Part shown: positions 33,524 through 42,135 of the stretch, one piece after another
Numbering within the stretch: position 1 is the first letter of the stretch
Layout of the letters: every line of letters begins with the position of its first letter
Source: Umezawaea endophytica
GTDB lineage: Bacteria > Actinomycetota > Actinomycetes > Mycobacteriales > Pseudonocardiaceae
NCBI RefSeq assembly: GCF_025061645.1
Contig: NZ_JANYMP010000037.1
Coordinates: 1 to 56,492, forward strand
Length of the DNA: 56,492 bases
Reading direction: 5' to 3'
Made by a program: the position numbers and the translations under genes
Notes under the pieces: generated by a model
What the model was told of the DNA's origin: nothing
Seen by the model: the letters and a program-made list of their open reading frames with translations, nothing else
The model's database searches: none

Positions 33524-33538
33524 AAACAATACCTGTTT
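33524..33538. promoter_or_regulatory. candidate TetR operator
   Basis: AAACA-ATACC-TGTTT is a 5-base-arm dyad in the AT-rich spacer between the divergent TetR and reductase genes. The spacer also holds the near-repeat GTTAGTGTTAGCG at 33552-33564. Confidence 0.45.
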
Positions 33539-33572
33539 CAAAACGCTCACTGTTAGTGTTAGCGTGGATGTC

Positions 33573-34463
33573 ATGAAGAAGGTGAGCTTCACCGAGTTCG
33601 GCAGCCCTGACGTCCTCCAACTCGTCGACGCCGAGGAACCCCACCCAGGTCCCGGCCAGGTGCGCATCGCGGTGCGAGCGGCGGGCGTGAACCCCGTCGA
33701 CTGGCGGATCCGCCGAGGCCAGATGCAACAAGCCCACCCCATCACCCTGCCCGCAGGCATCGGGCAGGACGCTGCGGGCGTGGTCGACGAAATCGGTGCC
33801 GACGTGGACGGGGTCGAGATCGGTGACCACGTGTTCGGCGAGGGCGCGGAGACCTACGCCGAGTTCGCGGTGCTGTGGGCGTGGGCCCGGATGCCCGACG
33901 GACTCGCGTTCGACGAGGCGGCCGGGTACCCATCCGTGGTGGAGACCGCGCTGCGCATCATCCGCGAGGTCGGAGTGACCTCCGGGCAGACGCTCCTGGT
34001 GAGCGGCGCGGCCGGGGGAGTGGGGTCAGCGGTGCTTCAGATCGCCCGCGACCGCGGCATCACGGTGATCGGCACGGCCGGGGCGGCGAACCAGGACTAC
34101 CTGCGCGGCCTCGGCGCGGTCGCGACGACGTACGACGAGGGGTGGGCCGAGCGCGTGCGAGGGCTCGGCCACGTCGACGCGGCCCTGGACCTGGCCGGGG
34201 CGGGCGTGCTCCGCGAACTGGTCGAGCTCACCGGGGATCCGCGGAAGGTGATCACCATCGCCGACCTCGACCCGTCTACCGGCGTCCGGTTCTCCGGCAC
34301 CGCCGGAAGCATGCCGGACGCGCTCACCGGGACCGTTGACCTCATTGGGCGGGGAAAGCTCCACATCCCGGTGGAGAAGTCGTACTCGCTCGCCGATGCG
34401 GCCGCAGCGCACGTCGACAGCGAAGCAGGTCACACGCGCGGACGACGGGTCATCATCATCTGA
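33573..34463 (+). CDS. NADP-dependent quinone-oxidoreductase-like enzyme (zinc-free MDR)
   Basis: A 296-residue medium-chain dehydrogenase/reductase. ATG at 33573. The GroES-like N-terminal domain (GSPDVLQLVDAEEPHPGPGQ ... GIGQDAAGVVDEIG) lacks the zinc-ligand cysteines, and the Rossmann domain has LLVSGAAGGVGSAVLQIAR, the A-x-x-G-x-x-G nucleotide site of quinone reductases. It ends SEAGHTRGRRVIII as in the family. It reduces quinones or enones with NADPH. Control by the divergent TetR is likely. A related but frameshifted gene occurs at 47962-48886, also beside a divergent TetR. Confidence 0.92.
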   Translation: MKKVSFTEFGSPDVLQLVDAEEPHPGPGQVRIAVRAAGVNPVDWRIRRGQMQQAHPITLPAGIGQDAAGVVDEIGADVDGVEIGDHVFGEGAETYAEFAVLWAWARMPDGLAFDEAAGYPSVVETALRIIREVGVTSGQTLLVSGAAGGVGSAVLQIARDRGITVIGTAGAANQDYLRGLGAVATTYDEGWAERVRGLGHVDAALDLAGAGVLRELVELTGDPRKVITIADLDPSTGVRFSGTAGSMPDALTGTVDLIGRGKLHIPVEKSYSLADAAAAHVDSEAGHTRGRRVIII

Positions 34464-34720
34464 ACCGCCTCCTGGGACGAGCACCCGAGTTCGCGCTGTC
34501 GGGCGCGGCGCCGCAGCAGGACAGGGATGCCGCCGCGGCGCCGCGGACGCTGGCTTCGACCACGACCACATGCTCGGCCTGCTCCCAAAGCCGGCCGATA
34601 ACCCGCTGCCGGGTCCAACCCCATGCCGCTATGCGGGGAACGCCGACGAACCACCGTCGCTGATCAACCCCTTGACACAAACCGACTTACGCTGATGTGC
34701 GGACGTCGGTTGGTCTTGAA
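34464..34720. other. no intact gene; unassigned protein-like fragment
   Basis: On the minus strand RRWFVGVPRIAAWGWTRQRV followed by GRLWEQAEHVVVVEASVRG reads like protein (34540-34670), but it has no start or recognised family. Probably debris beside the transposase tail at 34721. Confidence 0.25.
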
Positions 34721-34894
34721 TCAGCGGTCTCCGCCGTTGTGCGGTGTGGGGTGGTGCCGAACGTCGGGTGGTAGCTGGTCGCGGGCTTGAGGGGGCCGGT
34801 GTTGGTTGTAGCGGTTTTCGTAGGTCTTCAAGACTTGACGTGCGTGGGCTTCGTCGGTGATCAGAATGTGGTCGAGGTGTTCGCGTCGGATGGT
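34721..34894 (-). pseudogene. C-terminal tail of an integrase-core transposase
   Basis: Minus-strand codons TIRREHLDHILITDEAHARQ, VLKTYENRYNQHRPPQARDQ and LPPDVRHHPTPHNGGDR-stop are the complete C-terminus of the rve-type transposase family. No catalytic part is left. It lies 12 bases from the stop of the NACHT gene and in the same orientation; a shorter copy of the same tail lies beyond the other end of that gene (37329-37397). Confidence 0.75.
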
Positions 34895-34906
34895 GGCAAG
34901 GATCGG

Positions 34907-37075
34907 TCATCGTTGCCGGGCTTCGCGGTAGGTGCGGGCCAGGTGTTCCTGGAGCCGGGCGTGGCGGAACTGGTAGGCGGCTCCCGATTGGCGCAGCACG
35001 CCCAGTCGATGAGCGTCGCGGAGGAAAGCCACCACGGCCCACGGCATCCGACCGGTCAACGGCAGCCACACCCGTGCCAGGACCAGCCACTGGCCCCACG
35101 CGGTCGCGCTGACGACGTAGCCGATACCGCCCCCGAGTCCGGCGACGATCCCGATCATGATCGCGTAGGTGACGCTCCACTGGACGAAGATCCCGGTCCC
35201 GTCCAGTGCCACCGCGGCGAGCCAACAGGTCAGTCCGCTGCCCGCGCCGATGACGAGTCCGAACACGGGAACGACCACGAGCACCCGGAAGACCGCGTTC
35301 GACCGGCTCCTCACCAGCAGGGCCACGGGGCTGACCGCCGCTTTCGGGTCGAGTGGTGTCTCGAGCCAGGCGGTGAGCGCCGCGGCGATCCCGCCCCCGA
35401 GCGCGAACAGCGGCCCGTAGACGATGGTGTCGACCACGCCCAGGCGCACCAGCCCGGCGATCCAGCCTTGGCCGTCGACCGGTGCCACCGGGATCTTGCG
35501 CACCACGGCGAACACGACCCCGAACACCAGTCCGACCACGAGCCCCAGCCACAGCCGGGGAGCGATCTTCGCGTGGTCCGCTCCGGCGACCGGGGGTATC
35601 CGCACCCGCACCCGTGACGGCTCCAGCGCCGCGGGGAGGAACCTGCCCGCCGCCCAGTTCACGATGCCGAAGACGCTGCCGGCGAGGATGCCGAGGAGTA
35701 GCCCGAACACGCTGAGCGCCATCAGTTCGGAGGGGCCCAGCACGAAGTCGTCGCTGGGCAGGGCCACGCGTACGACCGTTTCCACGACCACCGCGACGAG
35801 CCCGATGAGCAGGCCGGACACCAGGACGATCGCCGCGGTCCCGGACCTCCTGCCCAGGGTCTCGCCCAGGTGCCACCAGTGGAGGTCGGGTGTCCGGAGT
35901 TCCGTCAGGTGCCGGGCGAGGTAGCCCAGCCAGTGTTCGGCGCGCTCGGGTTCCCAGCGCTTGCGGTGTCCGCCGGGCGTCGGGCGTCGGTAGACCGCGA
36001 GGGTGTAGTCGGCCAGCAGGTGCGCCTCGATCGCCTCGGGGGTGGGGAATTGGCTCGGGTCGAGCAGTTCCGCCGGGTCTCGGCCGGGCGGGGCGCCGTA
36101 GGCGGTGTGGGCGAGGGTGACCATCAACGGCGTCGACAGTGCCTCGGCGAGGACGGCGGCCGCACGGGTCCGAGGCTGGGCGCGGAGTTCGTCGAGGACC
36201 GGTGTCCATGCCGCCGCGCCGCCGGGCGGCACGTGCCCGACCAGGTCCTCGGGGGTCAACGCGACCAGTTCGATCGCGGCCGCGCATGACAGCGGCCAGG
36301 CTTTCGACGCCGCGGCCTCGTACTGCTCGGTGCGGCTGGTGAGCACCAACGGCACGGCGGCCGTGGTCAGCCCCTTGAGCGCGTCGCGGTGCAGGCCCAC
36401 GGCGATCTCGTCGAACCCGTCCAGCACGGGCAGCACCCGGCCGGTCTCGACCAGGGCGGCGGCGAGCGACTTCCCGTCCGGCCCCACCGCGTCCAGGCCC
36501 GTGTGGTCGAGTGTCAGCCGGTCGACCAGCCAGTCTTCCAGTTCGATCACGGTCGGGTCCCACGACCCGAGGCTGAAGACGACGGGCACCGGATCGGTGT
36601 CGGCGCGGCTGCCCAGCAGTTCGAGGACGACCCGCAGCGCCAGCACCGTCTTGCCCGATCCGGGCGCGCCCAGCACCACCAGCCGCCCGAACCGGAGCTC
36701 GCGGAAGACACGGGCGACGTCGCCCAGTCCGCCTGCCGCGACGTCCGGCAGGGCGCCGCGGGCGTCCGTCAGCGCATTGGCCGCCGAGCGCCACCGAACG
36801 GGCAGCGCCACCGGCTCCCGAACCTGCCGCCGTGCTTCCTCGCGCCGCCACTGCGAGCGGACCGCGTCTGCCAGCCGATCGGCGGCCTCGGCCAGCAGAG
36901 CGGCCCGACCGGTGAGCAGCTCCGGTGGTGGCGAGTGGAAGTTCAGGCCGCCGTGCAGCGTCCCCACCTGCACCGCCGTGCCCGCCGACGCGGAGAGCAC
37001 GTTGTTAGTGCTCTGTCCAACGGCGTCATCGGGGTGCGTTGGCTCGTTCGGCGGTTCCGGGTCGAGCGTCGCCAC
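34907..37075 (-). CDS. NACHT/STAND NTPase with RHIM-like N-terminus and polytopic membrane C-terminus
   Basis: A 722-residue signal-transduction NTPase. I choose the GTG at 37075, preceded by GGAGGAGG; frames further upstream have no RBS. Near residues 26-46 it has NNVLSASAGTAVQVGTLHGG, the V-Q-x-G motif seen at the start of many actinobacterial NACHT and conflict proteins and proposed to be RHIM-like. Walker A is GAPGSGKT (136-143), Walker B VLPVLDGFDE (about 215-224), followed by a helical region. Residues 400-660 hold about six to eight membrane helices, then a short tail RHARLQEHL. Such architecture fits a defence NTPase whose effector acts in the membrane; the antiphage role is inference. 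It is flanked by transposase remnants. Confidence 0.85.
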   Translation of the reverse strand: MATLDPEPPNEPTHPDDAVGQSTNNVLSASAGTAVQVGTLHGGLNFHSPPPELLTGRAALLAEAADRLADAVRSQWRREEARRQVREPVALPVRWRSAANALTDARGALPDVAAGGLGDVARVFRELRFGRLVVLGAPGSGKTVLALRVVLELLGSRADTDPVPVVFSLGSWDPTVIELEDWLVDRLTLDHTGLDAVGPDGKSLAAALVETGRVLPVLDGFDEIAVGLHRDALKGLTTAAVPLVLTSRTEQYEAAASKAWPLSCAAAIELVALTPEDLVGHVPPGGAAAWTPVLDELRAQPRTRAAAVLAEALSTPLMVTLAHTAYGAPPGRDPAELLDPSQFPTPEAIEAHLLADYTLAVYRRPTPGGHRKRWEPERAEHWLGYLARHLTELRTPDLHWWHLGETLGRRSGTAAIVLVSGLLIGLVAVVVETVVRVALPSDDFVLGPSELMALSVFGLLLGILAGSVFGIVNWAAGRFLPAALEPSRVRVRIPPVAGADHAKIAPRLWLGLVVGLVFGVVFAVVRKIPVAPVDGQGWIAGLVRLGVVDTIVYGPLFALGGGIAAALTAWLETPLDPKAAVSPVALLVRSRSNAVFRVLVVVPVFGLVIGAGSGLTCWLAAVALDGTGIFVQWSVTYAIMIGIVAGLGGGIGYVVSATAWGQWLVLARVWLPLTGRMPWAVVAFLRDAHRLGVLRQSGAAYQFRHARLQEHLARTYREARQR

Positions 37076-37328
37076 CAGTCGTACCTCCTCCGCTCGAACC
37101 GCGTTCCACGGCTCGACCGCTGTGCTCCGAACGTCCGCGCCATCACACCGCCGAACGGCCGCTCGGCACACCGCGAAAATGTGGTCTGAATGGCCAGGAA
37201 GCCCTTCGGTGAGTGACGTGACCCGTTGAGGTGATCCGGGACGTGGTTGCCTTTGGAGGCGGCCACGCCATGGTTCAACCAGCGAGGTCCCGTTAGTTAT
37301 CGACGTCCGCGAGTGGGTGCGGCCGGGC

Positions 37329-37397
37329 GCTACGCCGTGAGGTCGGGTCGCGCAGCGGGGTGCTGTTGGGCATCGAGTGGTAGTTGGTCACGGGCCT
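37329..37397 (-). pseudogene. second transposase C-terminal tail flanking the NACHT gene
   Basis: Codons EARDQLPLDAQQHPAARPDL-TA-stop match the very end of the rve-type transposase (compare QARDQLPPDVRHHP at 34721-34894). Only 23 codons remain. Same orientation as the copy beyond the 3' end of the NACHT gene. Confidence 0.5.
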
Positions 37398-37559
37398 CCA
37401 CTGCGTGCCCGGTAGGGCGACGGGCAGGCGTGGCTTACCCGATCTTGACGGGGTTCGGTCGGCATCGTGTCGAGGGCGCCTTTCGCGAGGGAAGGTGGCC
37501 TTCGCCTGTGAGGAGGTGGGCCCTGGCTCTCAGACCGGTGTGGGCAGGCCATTCGCGGT

Positions 37560-38043
37560 GGGTGAAGGGGAACCGGATCGGGATGGCGGTCCAGCTCTGC
37601 GCGCTGCCGTGGCTGCACTGCGGCGCGACCAGCGCTTCGCCGATGGCGATGCGGGGCGAGACGAACTGGTGCAGATGTTCGACCAGGCGTTCTCCGGCGC
37701 CGAGGGGAGGGCGCGCCGCAAGCTCGACCAGTTGTTGGTGGCGCGGGCCAAGGCATCCGAGCGCAAGCTGGACCTGCTGGAGGAGATCCTCACGGTGGCC
37801 GCGGACGAGTCGGTGGCCGAGAGCGAGGTCGGCGGGCTGCTGCGGCGCGGGATCGGGATGGACCGACTGCGGGCGGCGCGACGCGATCCGAGGGACCGGG
37901 TGCAGCGCGACCACGGGCACCTGGCGCTGATCGACGCCAGGTTCACCTACCTGCGGGAGTTCGCCCCGCACGTCGTCGCCCCCCTGGAGTTCGCTGGTTC
38001 GCCGGGGTTCGGGGCCAGCAGATCGCCGGCCGATTTACGCTGA
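37560..38043 (+). pseudogene. fragment of a Tn3-family transposase
   Basis: In one frame RIGMAVQLCALPWLHCGA resembles the N-terminal Tn3 segment (RLGFA.QLC.L..LG), and after a frameshift RRKLDQLLVARAKASERKLD, LLEEILTVAADESVAESEVG and DHGHLALIDARFTYLREFAP continue the helical region before the catalytic domain. The DDE domain is absent. Region 37172-37559 and 38044-38170 hold only short, unassignable frames. Confidence 0.45.
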
Positions 38044-38170
38044 TCAGCTCCTCCTCGCTGGACCCCGCCACCGTCGACGTGCCGATAAGGAGGAAGCGGC
38101 TCGGCCGCGACGAGATCGTCCACTCGGCTCCGTCCGCTCACGGGTGTGACAACGGCTTCCCCAGGGCCGT

Positions 38171-38674
38171 CTACCTAGTGGCCGCAGGCCCAGGTGGGTG
38201 CGATGTCGAGCCCTCCGACTCGTCGAGACCTGCTGTCATGACGTCGACCAGTTCGCGGAGTAGCCGCGTGAGCGACTCCGTCTGCTCGACCGGGCAGGCG
38301 GTGAGCGCGGCGTCCAGGGCGGACCCGATCGATGAGAAGAACACCTCCGCGTCGGCGTGCACCCGTGGCGTGGTGTGCAGGCTGACGAGTCGCCGGTCGC
38401 GGTGCTCCCTGCTGCGGACGACGTGACCGGCCTCCTCGAGCCGGTTGAGCACCGCGGAGGTCGCGTTGGCGCTCAGGCCGATCCGTTCGGCGAGGCGAGC
38501 GGGTGTGATCGATCCGCCGCCGCGCTCGGCGTCGAGGATCGCCACGACGGCGGCGGCGTCGGTGGGGTGCATGCGCTGCTGCTTGGCGAACTGCCTGCCG
38601 AGCGCCGAATCGGCCGCGCCGAACGCGCGCAGCAGGCCGATCATCTCCGCGCGGCGCTCCTGATCTGGACTCAC
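38171..38674 (-). CDS. MarR-family regulator
   Basis: A 167-residue winged-helix regulator. GTG at 38674 preceded by GGAGGTGA; longer frames upstream run through the divergent promoter. The DNA-binding domain is visible as ITPARLAERIGLSANATSAVLNRLEEAG followed by the wing VVRSREHRDRRLVSLHTT (D-R-R motif). It is divergent from the hydrolase at 38755, with an 80-base spacer containing a dyad (38707-38719). A role as repressor of the hydrolase/VOC pair is likely. Confidence 0.92.
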   Translation of the reverse strand: MSPDQERRAEMIGLLRAFGAADSALGRQFAKQQRMHPTDAAAVVAILDAERGGGSITPARLAERIGLSANATSAVLNRLEEAGHVVRSREHRDRRLVSLHTTPRVHADAEVFFSSIGSALDAALTACPVEQTESLTRLLRELVDVMTAGLDESEGSTSHPPGPAATR

Positions 38675-38706
38675 GTCGTCACCTCCACGGCGAGATGGTA
38701 CTACGC

Positions 38707-38719
38707 TGGAGTTATTCCA
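38707..38719. promoter_or_regulatory. candidate MarR operator
   Basis: TGGA-GTTAT-TCCA is a small dyad in the spacer between the divergent MarR and hydrolase genes. A partial further copy (CCATGGAAGTA) follows at 38720-38730. Confidence 0.4.
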
Positions 38720-38754
38720 CCATGGAAGTATCCTTGCAAAACCAGGAGATGATC

Positions 38755-39645
38755 GTGGCGACATCGCCGTCGACGACAGAGCACGTGCACTCCCGGGATG
38801 GCACCGGAATCGGCTTCCTGCGCCAGGGAAGCGGACCGGGCATCGTGCTGGTGCAAGGTGCGATGGCGGATGTGCACGCCTACCGGGACCTCGCGGCGGC
38901 GCTGTCGACGTCGCACACCGTCGTCTCCGCCGAACGTCGGGGCCGCGGCCTGAGCCCCCGCCCCTACGAGCCCGGACACGACATCATGCGCGACGTCGAG
39001 GACCTCGACGCGGTCATGGCGGCCACCGGGGCGAGGACGCTGTTCGGGTTGAGCTCGGGGGCGGTGATCACCATCGAGGCCACCAGGGTCCTCGGGCGCG
39101 TCGAACGCGCCGCGGTGTACGAGCCCCCGTTCTACCTGCCCCCGTCATACGAGCACGGCATCGACCGGGCCGCGATCGCGCGGCTGTTCGCCGCACTGGA
39201 GGCCGAGGACCTCCCCTCCGCGCTGCTCGACTCCCTCCTCGCCGCCGGCACCGCACCCGCTCTCCTCCGTCGAGCGCCCCGCCCCCTTGCACGAACGCTG
39301 GCACGTGCGGTGATCGCCGCCGATGCGCGGGGACGCGGCCCGGCGTCGACCTTCCGGGACCTGCTGCCGGGGGTGCGGTTCGACTTCCACGACGTCGCCT
39401 GCGTCGACGGACGCATCGAGCAGTACGCGTCCATCACCAAGCCGCTGCTGCTGCTCCGCGGCACGAGGAGCCCCCTGTTCCTGCGACAGGCCGTCGGAGC
39501 CCTGCACGACCTCGTCCCGCACTCGCGGCTGCACGAGTTCGACGGCCTCGGCCACGACGGACCGTGGAACGCGGGCGACCCGACCGGAGTCGCGGCCGTG
39601 ATCAGCGACTTCCTCCGGCACGCGGGAGCACCGGATGCGTCTTGA
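38755..39645 (+). CDS. alpha/beta hydrolase
   Basis: A 296-residue cytoplasmic hydrolase. I choose the GTG at 38755 because AGGAG stands six bases upstream; ATGs at 38749 and 38722 are alternatives. The fold is visible as PGIVLVQGAMADVHAYRDLA, the R-R-G-R strand SAERRGRGLSPRP, and the nucleophile elbow GLSSGAV (G-L-S-S-G), with the terminal His in FDGLGHDGPW. It is divergent from a MarR regulator and overlaps the following VOC gene by 11 bases. Substrate unknown; dienelactone- or haloperoxidase-like members detoxify small organic compounds. Confidence 0.88.
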   Translation: MATSPSTTEHVHSRDGTGIGFLRQGSGPGIVLVQGAMADVHAYRDLAAALSTSHTVVSAERRGRGLSPRPYEPGHDIMRDVEDLDAVMAATGARTLFGLSSGAVITIEATRVLGRVERAAVYEPPFYLPPSYEHGIDRAAIARLFAALEAEDLPSALLDSLLAAGTAPALLRRAPRPLARTLARAVIAADARGRGPASTFRDLLPGVRFDFHDVACVDGRIEQYASITKPLLLLRGTRSPLFLRQAVGALHDLVPHSRLHEFDGLGHDGPWNAGDPTGVAAVISDFLRHAGAPDAS

Positions 39646-40108
39646 CCACATCAACCTCTGCGCATCCGACGTCCCCGCGCTGACGCGGACGCTGACGCGG
39701 CACTTCGGGTACACGGCGTTGCGGGAAGGCACCGTTGCGGACTACCCCGGAGCGCCGAACCCCGGAGCCGCGTTCTCCTTCCTCCTCGGGCAGGACGGTT
39801 CCCACATCGTCGTCACCCAGATCACGGCCGCGGCCGAAGACGTCTCGTCCTACCCGCCGCAGTTCCACTTCGGACTGATGCAGGACACGGTCGAGGCCGT
39901 ACACGAAAAGCACGCCGAACTCACCGCCGCCGGGCACCGGCCCGGACCGATCAGCAGTGGTTTCGAGGTCCTCGGCGCGACCTGGACGGCGTTCTACTGC
40001 CCCCTCGGCGACGGCCTCGAGATCGAGATCAACCACCGCACCGCGTCGGCACTTCTGGACCGTCCCGCATCAGGATTTGACGAACCCGCACTATTCCGTC
40101 CCATTTGA
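39635..40108 (+). CDS. VOC-superfamily protein (glyoxalase-like)
   Basis: A 157-residue protein with two beta-alpha-beta-beta-beta modules. MRLDHINLCASDVPALTRTL has the first metal-ligand His of many family members; HFGLMQDTVEAVHEKHAEL starts the second module; and the terminal DGLEIEINHR contains the last Glu ligand. It overlaps the hydrolase by 11 bases, so the two form a MarR-controlled operon, likely for detoxification or ring cleavage of one substrate. Confidence 0.88.
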   Translation: MRLDHINLCASDVPALTRTLTRHFGYTALREGTVADYPGAPNPGAAFSFLLGQDGSHIVVTQITAAAEDVSSYPPQFHFGLMQDTVEAVHEKHAELTAAGHRPGPISSGFEVLGATWTAFYCPLGDGLEIEINHRTASALLDRPASGFDEPALFRPI

Positions 40109-40211
40109 ACTCCGACGCCCAGCCGGGACCAGAGGGTATGCCCCCGGCGACAGCCAACATCGGCCGAAGCAGGTCCGGAAGGTTCTCGCGCCGTGCGACG
40201 GGTTCCGTCAC
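40093..40211 (-). pseudogene. N-terminal fragment of an ATP-dependent DNA ligase
   Basis: GTG at 40211 starts VTEPVARRENLPDLLRPMLA, then GPGWASEFKWDG, which includes the adenylation motif E-x-K-W-D-G with the catalytic Lys. The frame breaks immediately after, where the 3' end of the VOC gene begins. Only about 40 of 300 or more residues remain. Region 40212-40369 shows no gene. Confidence 0.65.
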
Positions 40212-40369
40212 CAGCCCATAGTCCAGGATAGAATGTCCACTCGCGACACGGAGAAGACCCGTTGCGCCCAGGTCTGAGGCTCGTGGTCGACAGGCGATGT
40301 CGGGGACCGCGACCGGCTCCGGTTCGGAGTGTTGGGGTTGGCGGCGCGGTGAACGGCCGCCTGGTGCCG

Positions 40370-41170
40370 TCAGGTTCGCGCTGCCACCAGGTGGCGGTCC
40401 AGGTCGCCGAGCACCTCGACGACCGTCGTGGTCGGGGTGGTGGCCAGTTGGGTGCGTACGGACGCCAGCAGGCCGAGGGTGCGGGCGGAGTGCACCTGGG
40501 GGAGCCGACGCAGCGCCTGCCGGACCTCCGCCGCCGCGAGGTCGAGCTTACCGGCGCGGGCGTGGGCCAAGCTCAGCCAGGCGCCGTGGCGCAGCGCGGA
40601 GCGCTGGTGGACTTCGTGTTCGTCGGTGTGGGCGCGCGGGGCGAGCAGGGTGGTCGCCTGCTCCAGCAGTGCGGCGCGGTCGGCGGCCGCGGCCAGGGCC
40701 AAGGCGTCCTCGTGCTGGCCGCGGGCGGTGGATTGGTTGGACATCAGGGCCAGCACGCTGGTGGTCAATGCGGGGTCCTCGGCGGCGCGGGCGGCGCGCA
40801 GGGCGAGCAGGTACCAGCGCTGCGCGCGTCCGTCCGCGGCATCGTCAAAGGCCATGAACCCGGCGGTCTGTGCCATCCGGGCCAGGGCGCCCAGCAGGCG
40901 CCGGGCCTGCGATGCGTCGTAGCCGGTGGTGCCCAGCAGGTCGATCAGCGTGGTGGCCTGATCGCCGACCCACGTCTCGGCGGCGCCTCCTCCGTGGCGG
41001 CCGTCGAGGTGCCGGGCGGCGGCGGCCGCTCGTTCCATCTTGAGGACGAACTCGTCGGTGATGCGTCCGCGGGCGCTGGCCTGGCGTGCCGCGGCGGTGA
41101 CGCAGGCTGCGCTGGCGGCGTTGAGCAGTAGCGCTCCGGACATGGCCAGGACGCTTCGTCGGGTGGGCAT
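40370..41170 (-). CDS. C-terminal helical (TPR-like) part of a split HTH regulator
   Basis: A 266-codon frame starting MPTRRSVLAMSGALLLNAAS. This RR-x-x-L hydrophobic segment and the following helical repeats (GDQATTLIDLLGTTGYDASQ, LLALRAARAAEDPALTTSVL, HGAWLSLAHARAGKLDLAAA) are the usual C-terminal half of Streptomyces-type transcriptional regulators, in which they follow an N-terminal HTH. Here the HTH half is encoded separately, in a different frame, at 41182-41439, so the gene appears broken by a frameshift or small deletion. The C-terminal part could still be translated alone. Confidence 0.6.
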   Translation of the reverse strand: MPTRRSVLAMSGALLLNAASAACVTAAARQASARGRITDEFVLKMERAAAAARHLDGRHGGGAAETWVGDQATTLIDLLGTTGYDASQARRLLGALARMAQTAGFMAFDDAADGRAQRWYLLALRAARAAEDPALTTSVLALMSNQSTARGQHEDALALAAAADRAALLEQATTLLAPRAHTDEHEVHQRSALRHGAWLSLAHARAGKLDLAAAEVRQALRRLPQVHSARTLGLLASVRTQLATTPTTTVVEVLGDLDRHLVAART

Positions 41171-41181
41171 CGCGACCTCTA

Positions 41182-41439
41182 TCAGGCATGTCGGCAGGTC
41201 GGAGACTCACGGTAGGTCAAGTCCCTGGGTGGAGGGCACCAGCACGAGTCGGCGGGGTGTGTGCGGCGGCCACAGCCGTAGGTCGTCTTCTCGTGGACGC
41301 CCGTGCCGCGTGGTGCGGTGCCGAGGTCGTGCCAGGCGGCGTTGATTCTGCGTGTCAGCTGTTCCGGGCTCCAGCTCAGCTCCTCCGGTGTCTGCCTGAG
41401 CCGCAGGGCGTACTGCGGTAGCGTCGGCGCTTCGGCCAT
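41182..41439 (-). pseudogene. N-terminal HTH part of the split regulator
   Basis: ATG at 41439: MAEAPTLPQYALRLRQTPEE then SWSPEQLTRRINAAWHDLG and GVHEKTTYG. This matches the N-terminal domain of actinobacterial HTH/TPR regulators (L...R...G.S...LA..IN......G......H..T.Y.W..G). After residue 60 the frame turns into Cys/Arg-rich nonsense and stops at 41182, 12 bases before the C-terminal part begins. Confidence 0.5.
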
Positions 41440-41780
41440 GACGCGCTCCCAGCGAGGACGAAGGGTCGGTCAGGCACGCTAGCGCGAGACTCGGGTGGTG
41501 GCTGCGGCCATCGGGCTGATGCGTCGATCCCACCGATCCCAGCGATTCGTCGTGCTGCGGAACTGTCCGGTGAGGGGGTCGTGGCGGCATCGTCCTGACC
41601 GCACAACCGACGCACCCGACACAAACTGTCCCCAATGGACGGAGGTTGGGTGTGGTGCGGCGACACCGGGCGGGGCACGACACGCACGTCGGCTCGCGAC
41701 CGGCCGTGCCCCGGCCCGGACCCGGCGAACCGGGGCTAACAGGATGAACGAGGTCAGCAAGGGGTAGTGACGCCCCCGCC

Positions 41781-42110
41781 GTGCCCCTGCCGCGCTACAT
41801 CGAGTTGGAGATCAGCCGCCGCTGCAACCGCACCTGCTCCTGGTGTCCCAACGGCGAGCAGCCCGCCCGTCACGACCAGGAACTCATGCCGTCGCCGCTG
41901 TTCGAGAAGATCACCGCCGAGCTGGGTGGCCTGGGCTACGGCGGATGGCTGGCCAACCACAACTACAACGAGCCCCGGCAGGTCAATGACGACCACAAGG
42001 ATCGGGTCGCCGTCCATGAATTGGAGATCCGCCACAGGGACTGCCTAGCGCGACCCCGACGCTGCGAAACAAACCATCGGTCATACTGGGTGTCTGCGGC
42101 GTGCTGGTGA
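41781..42110 (+). pseudogene. truncated radical SAM protein
   Basis: The frame starts MPLPRYIELEISRRCNRTCS and has the radical-SAM cluster motif C-N-R-T-C-S-W-C, then FEKITAELGGLGYGGWLANH and NYNEP, the strand 2 region of the TIM barrel. After the NYNEP segment (about residue 66) it turns into DDHKDRVAVHELEIRHRD, unrelated sequence, and stops at 110 residues. The remaining barrel is missing. In actinomycetes this radical SAM type is commonly adjacent to HTH/TPR regulators like the broken one upstream (divergent, 40370-41439), so a whole unit decayed together. Confidence 0.6.
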
Positions 42111-42135
42111 TCCCGCGACAGTCGTCAGCTTGTGG

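Noticed and set aside
34629-36851. A 740-codon minus-strand frame inside the NACHT gene.
   Set aside because: Composition is almost only Arg, Gly, Pro and Ala without motifs, while the adjacent frame has Walker motifs and membrane helices.
37384-38043. A 219-codon plus-strand gene.
   Set aside because: The first 70 codons are unrelated low-complexity sequence and the rest matches part of a Tn3 transposase; treated as a relic.
41754-42035. A 93-codon minus-strand frame rich in Val/Leu that resembles a membrane protein.
   Set aside because: It is the complement of the radical SAM fragment, whose C-x3-C-x2-C motif shows the plus strand is the coding one.
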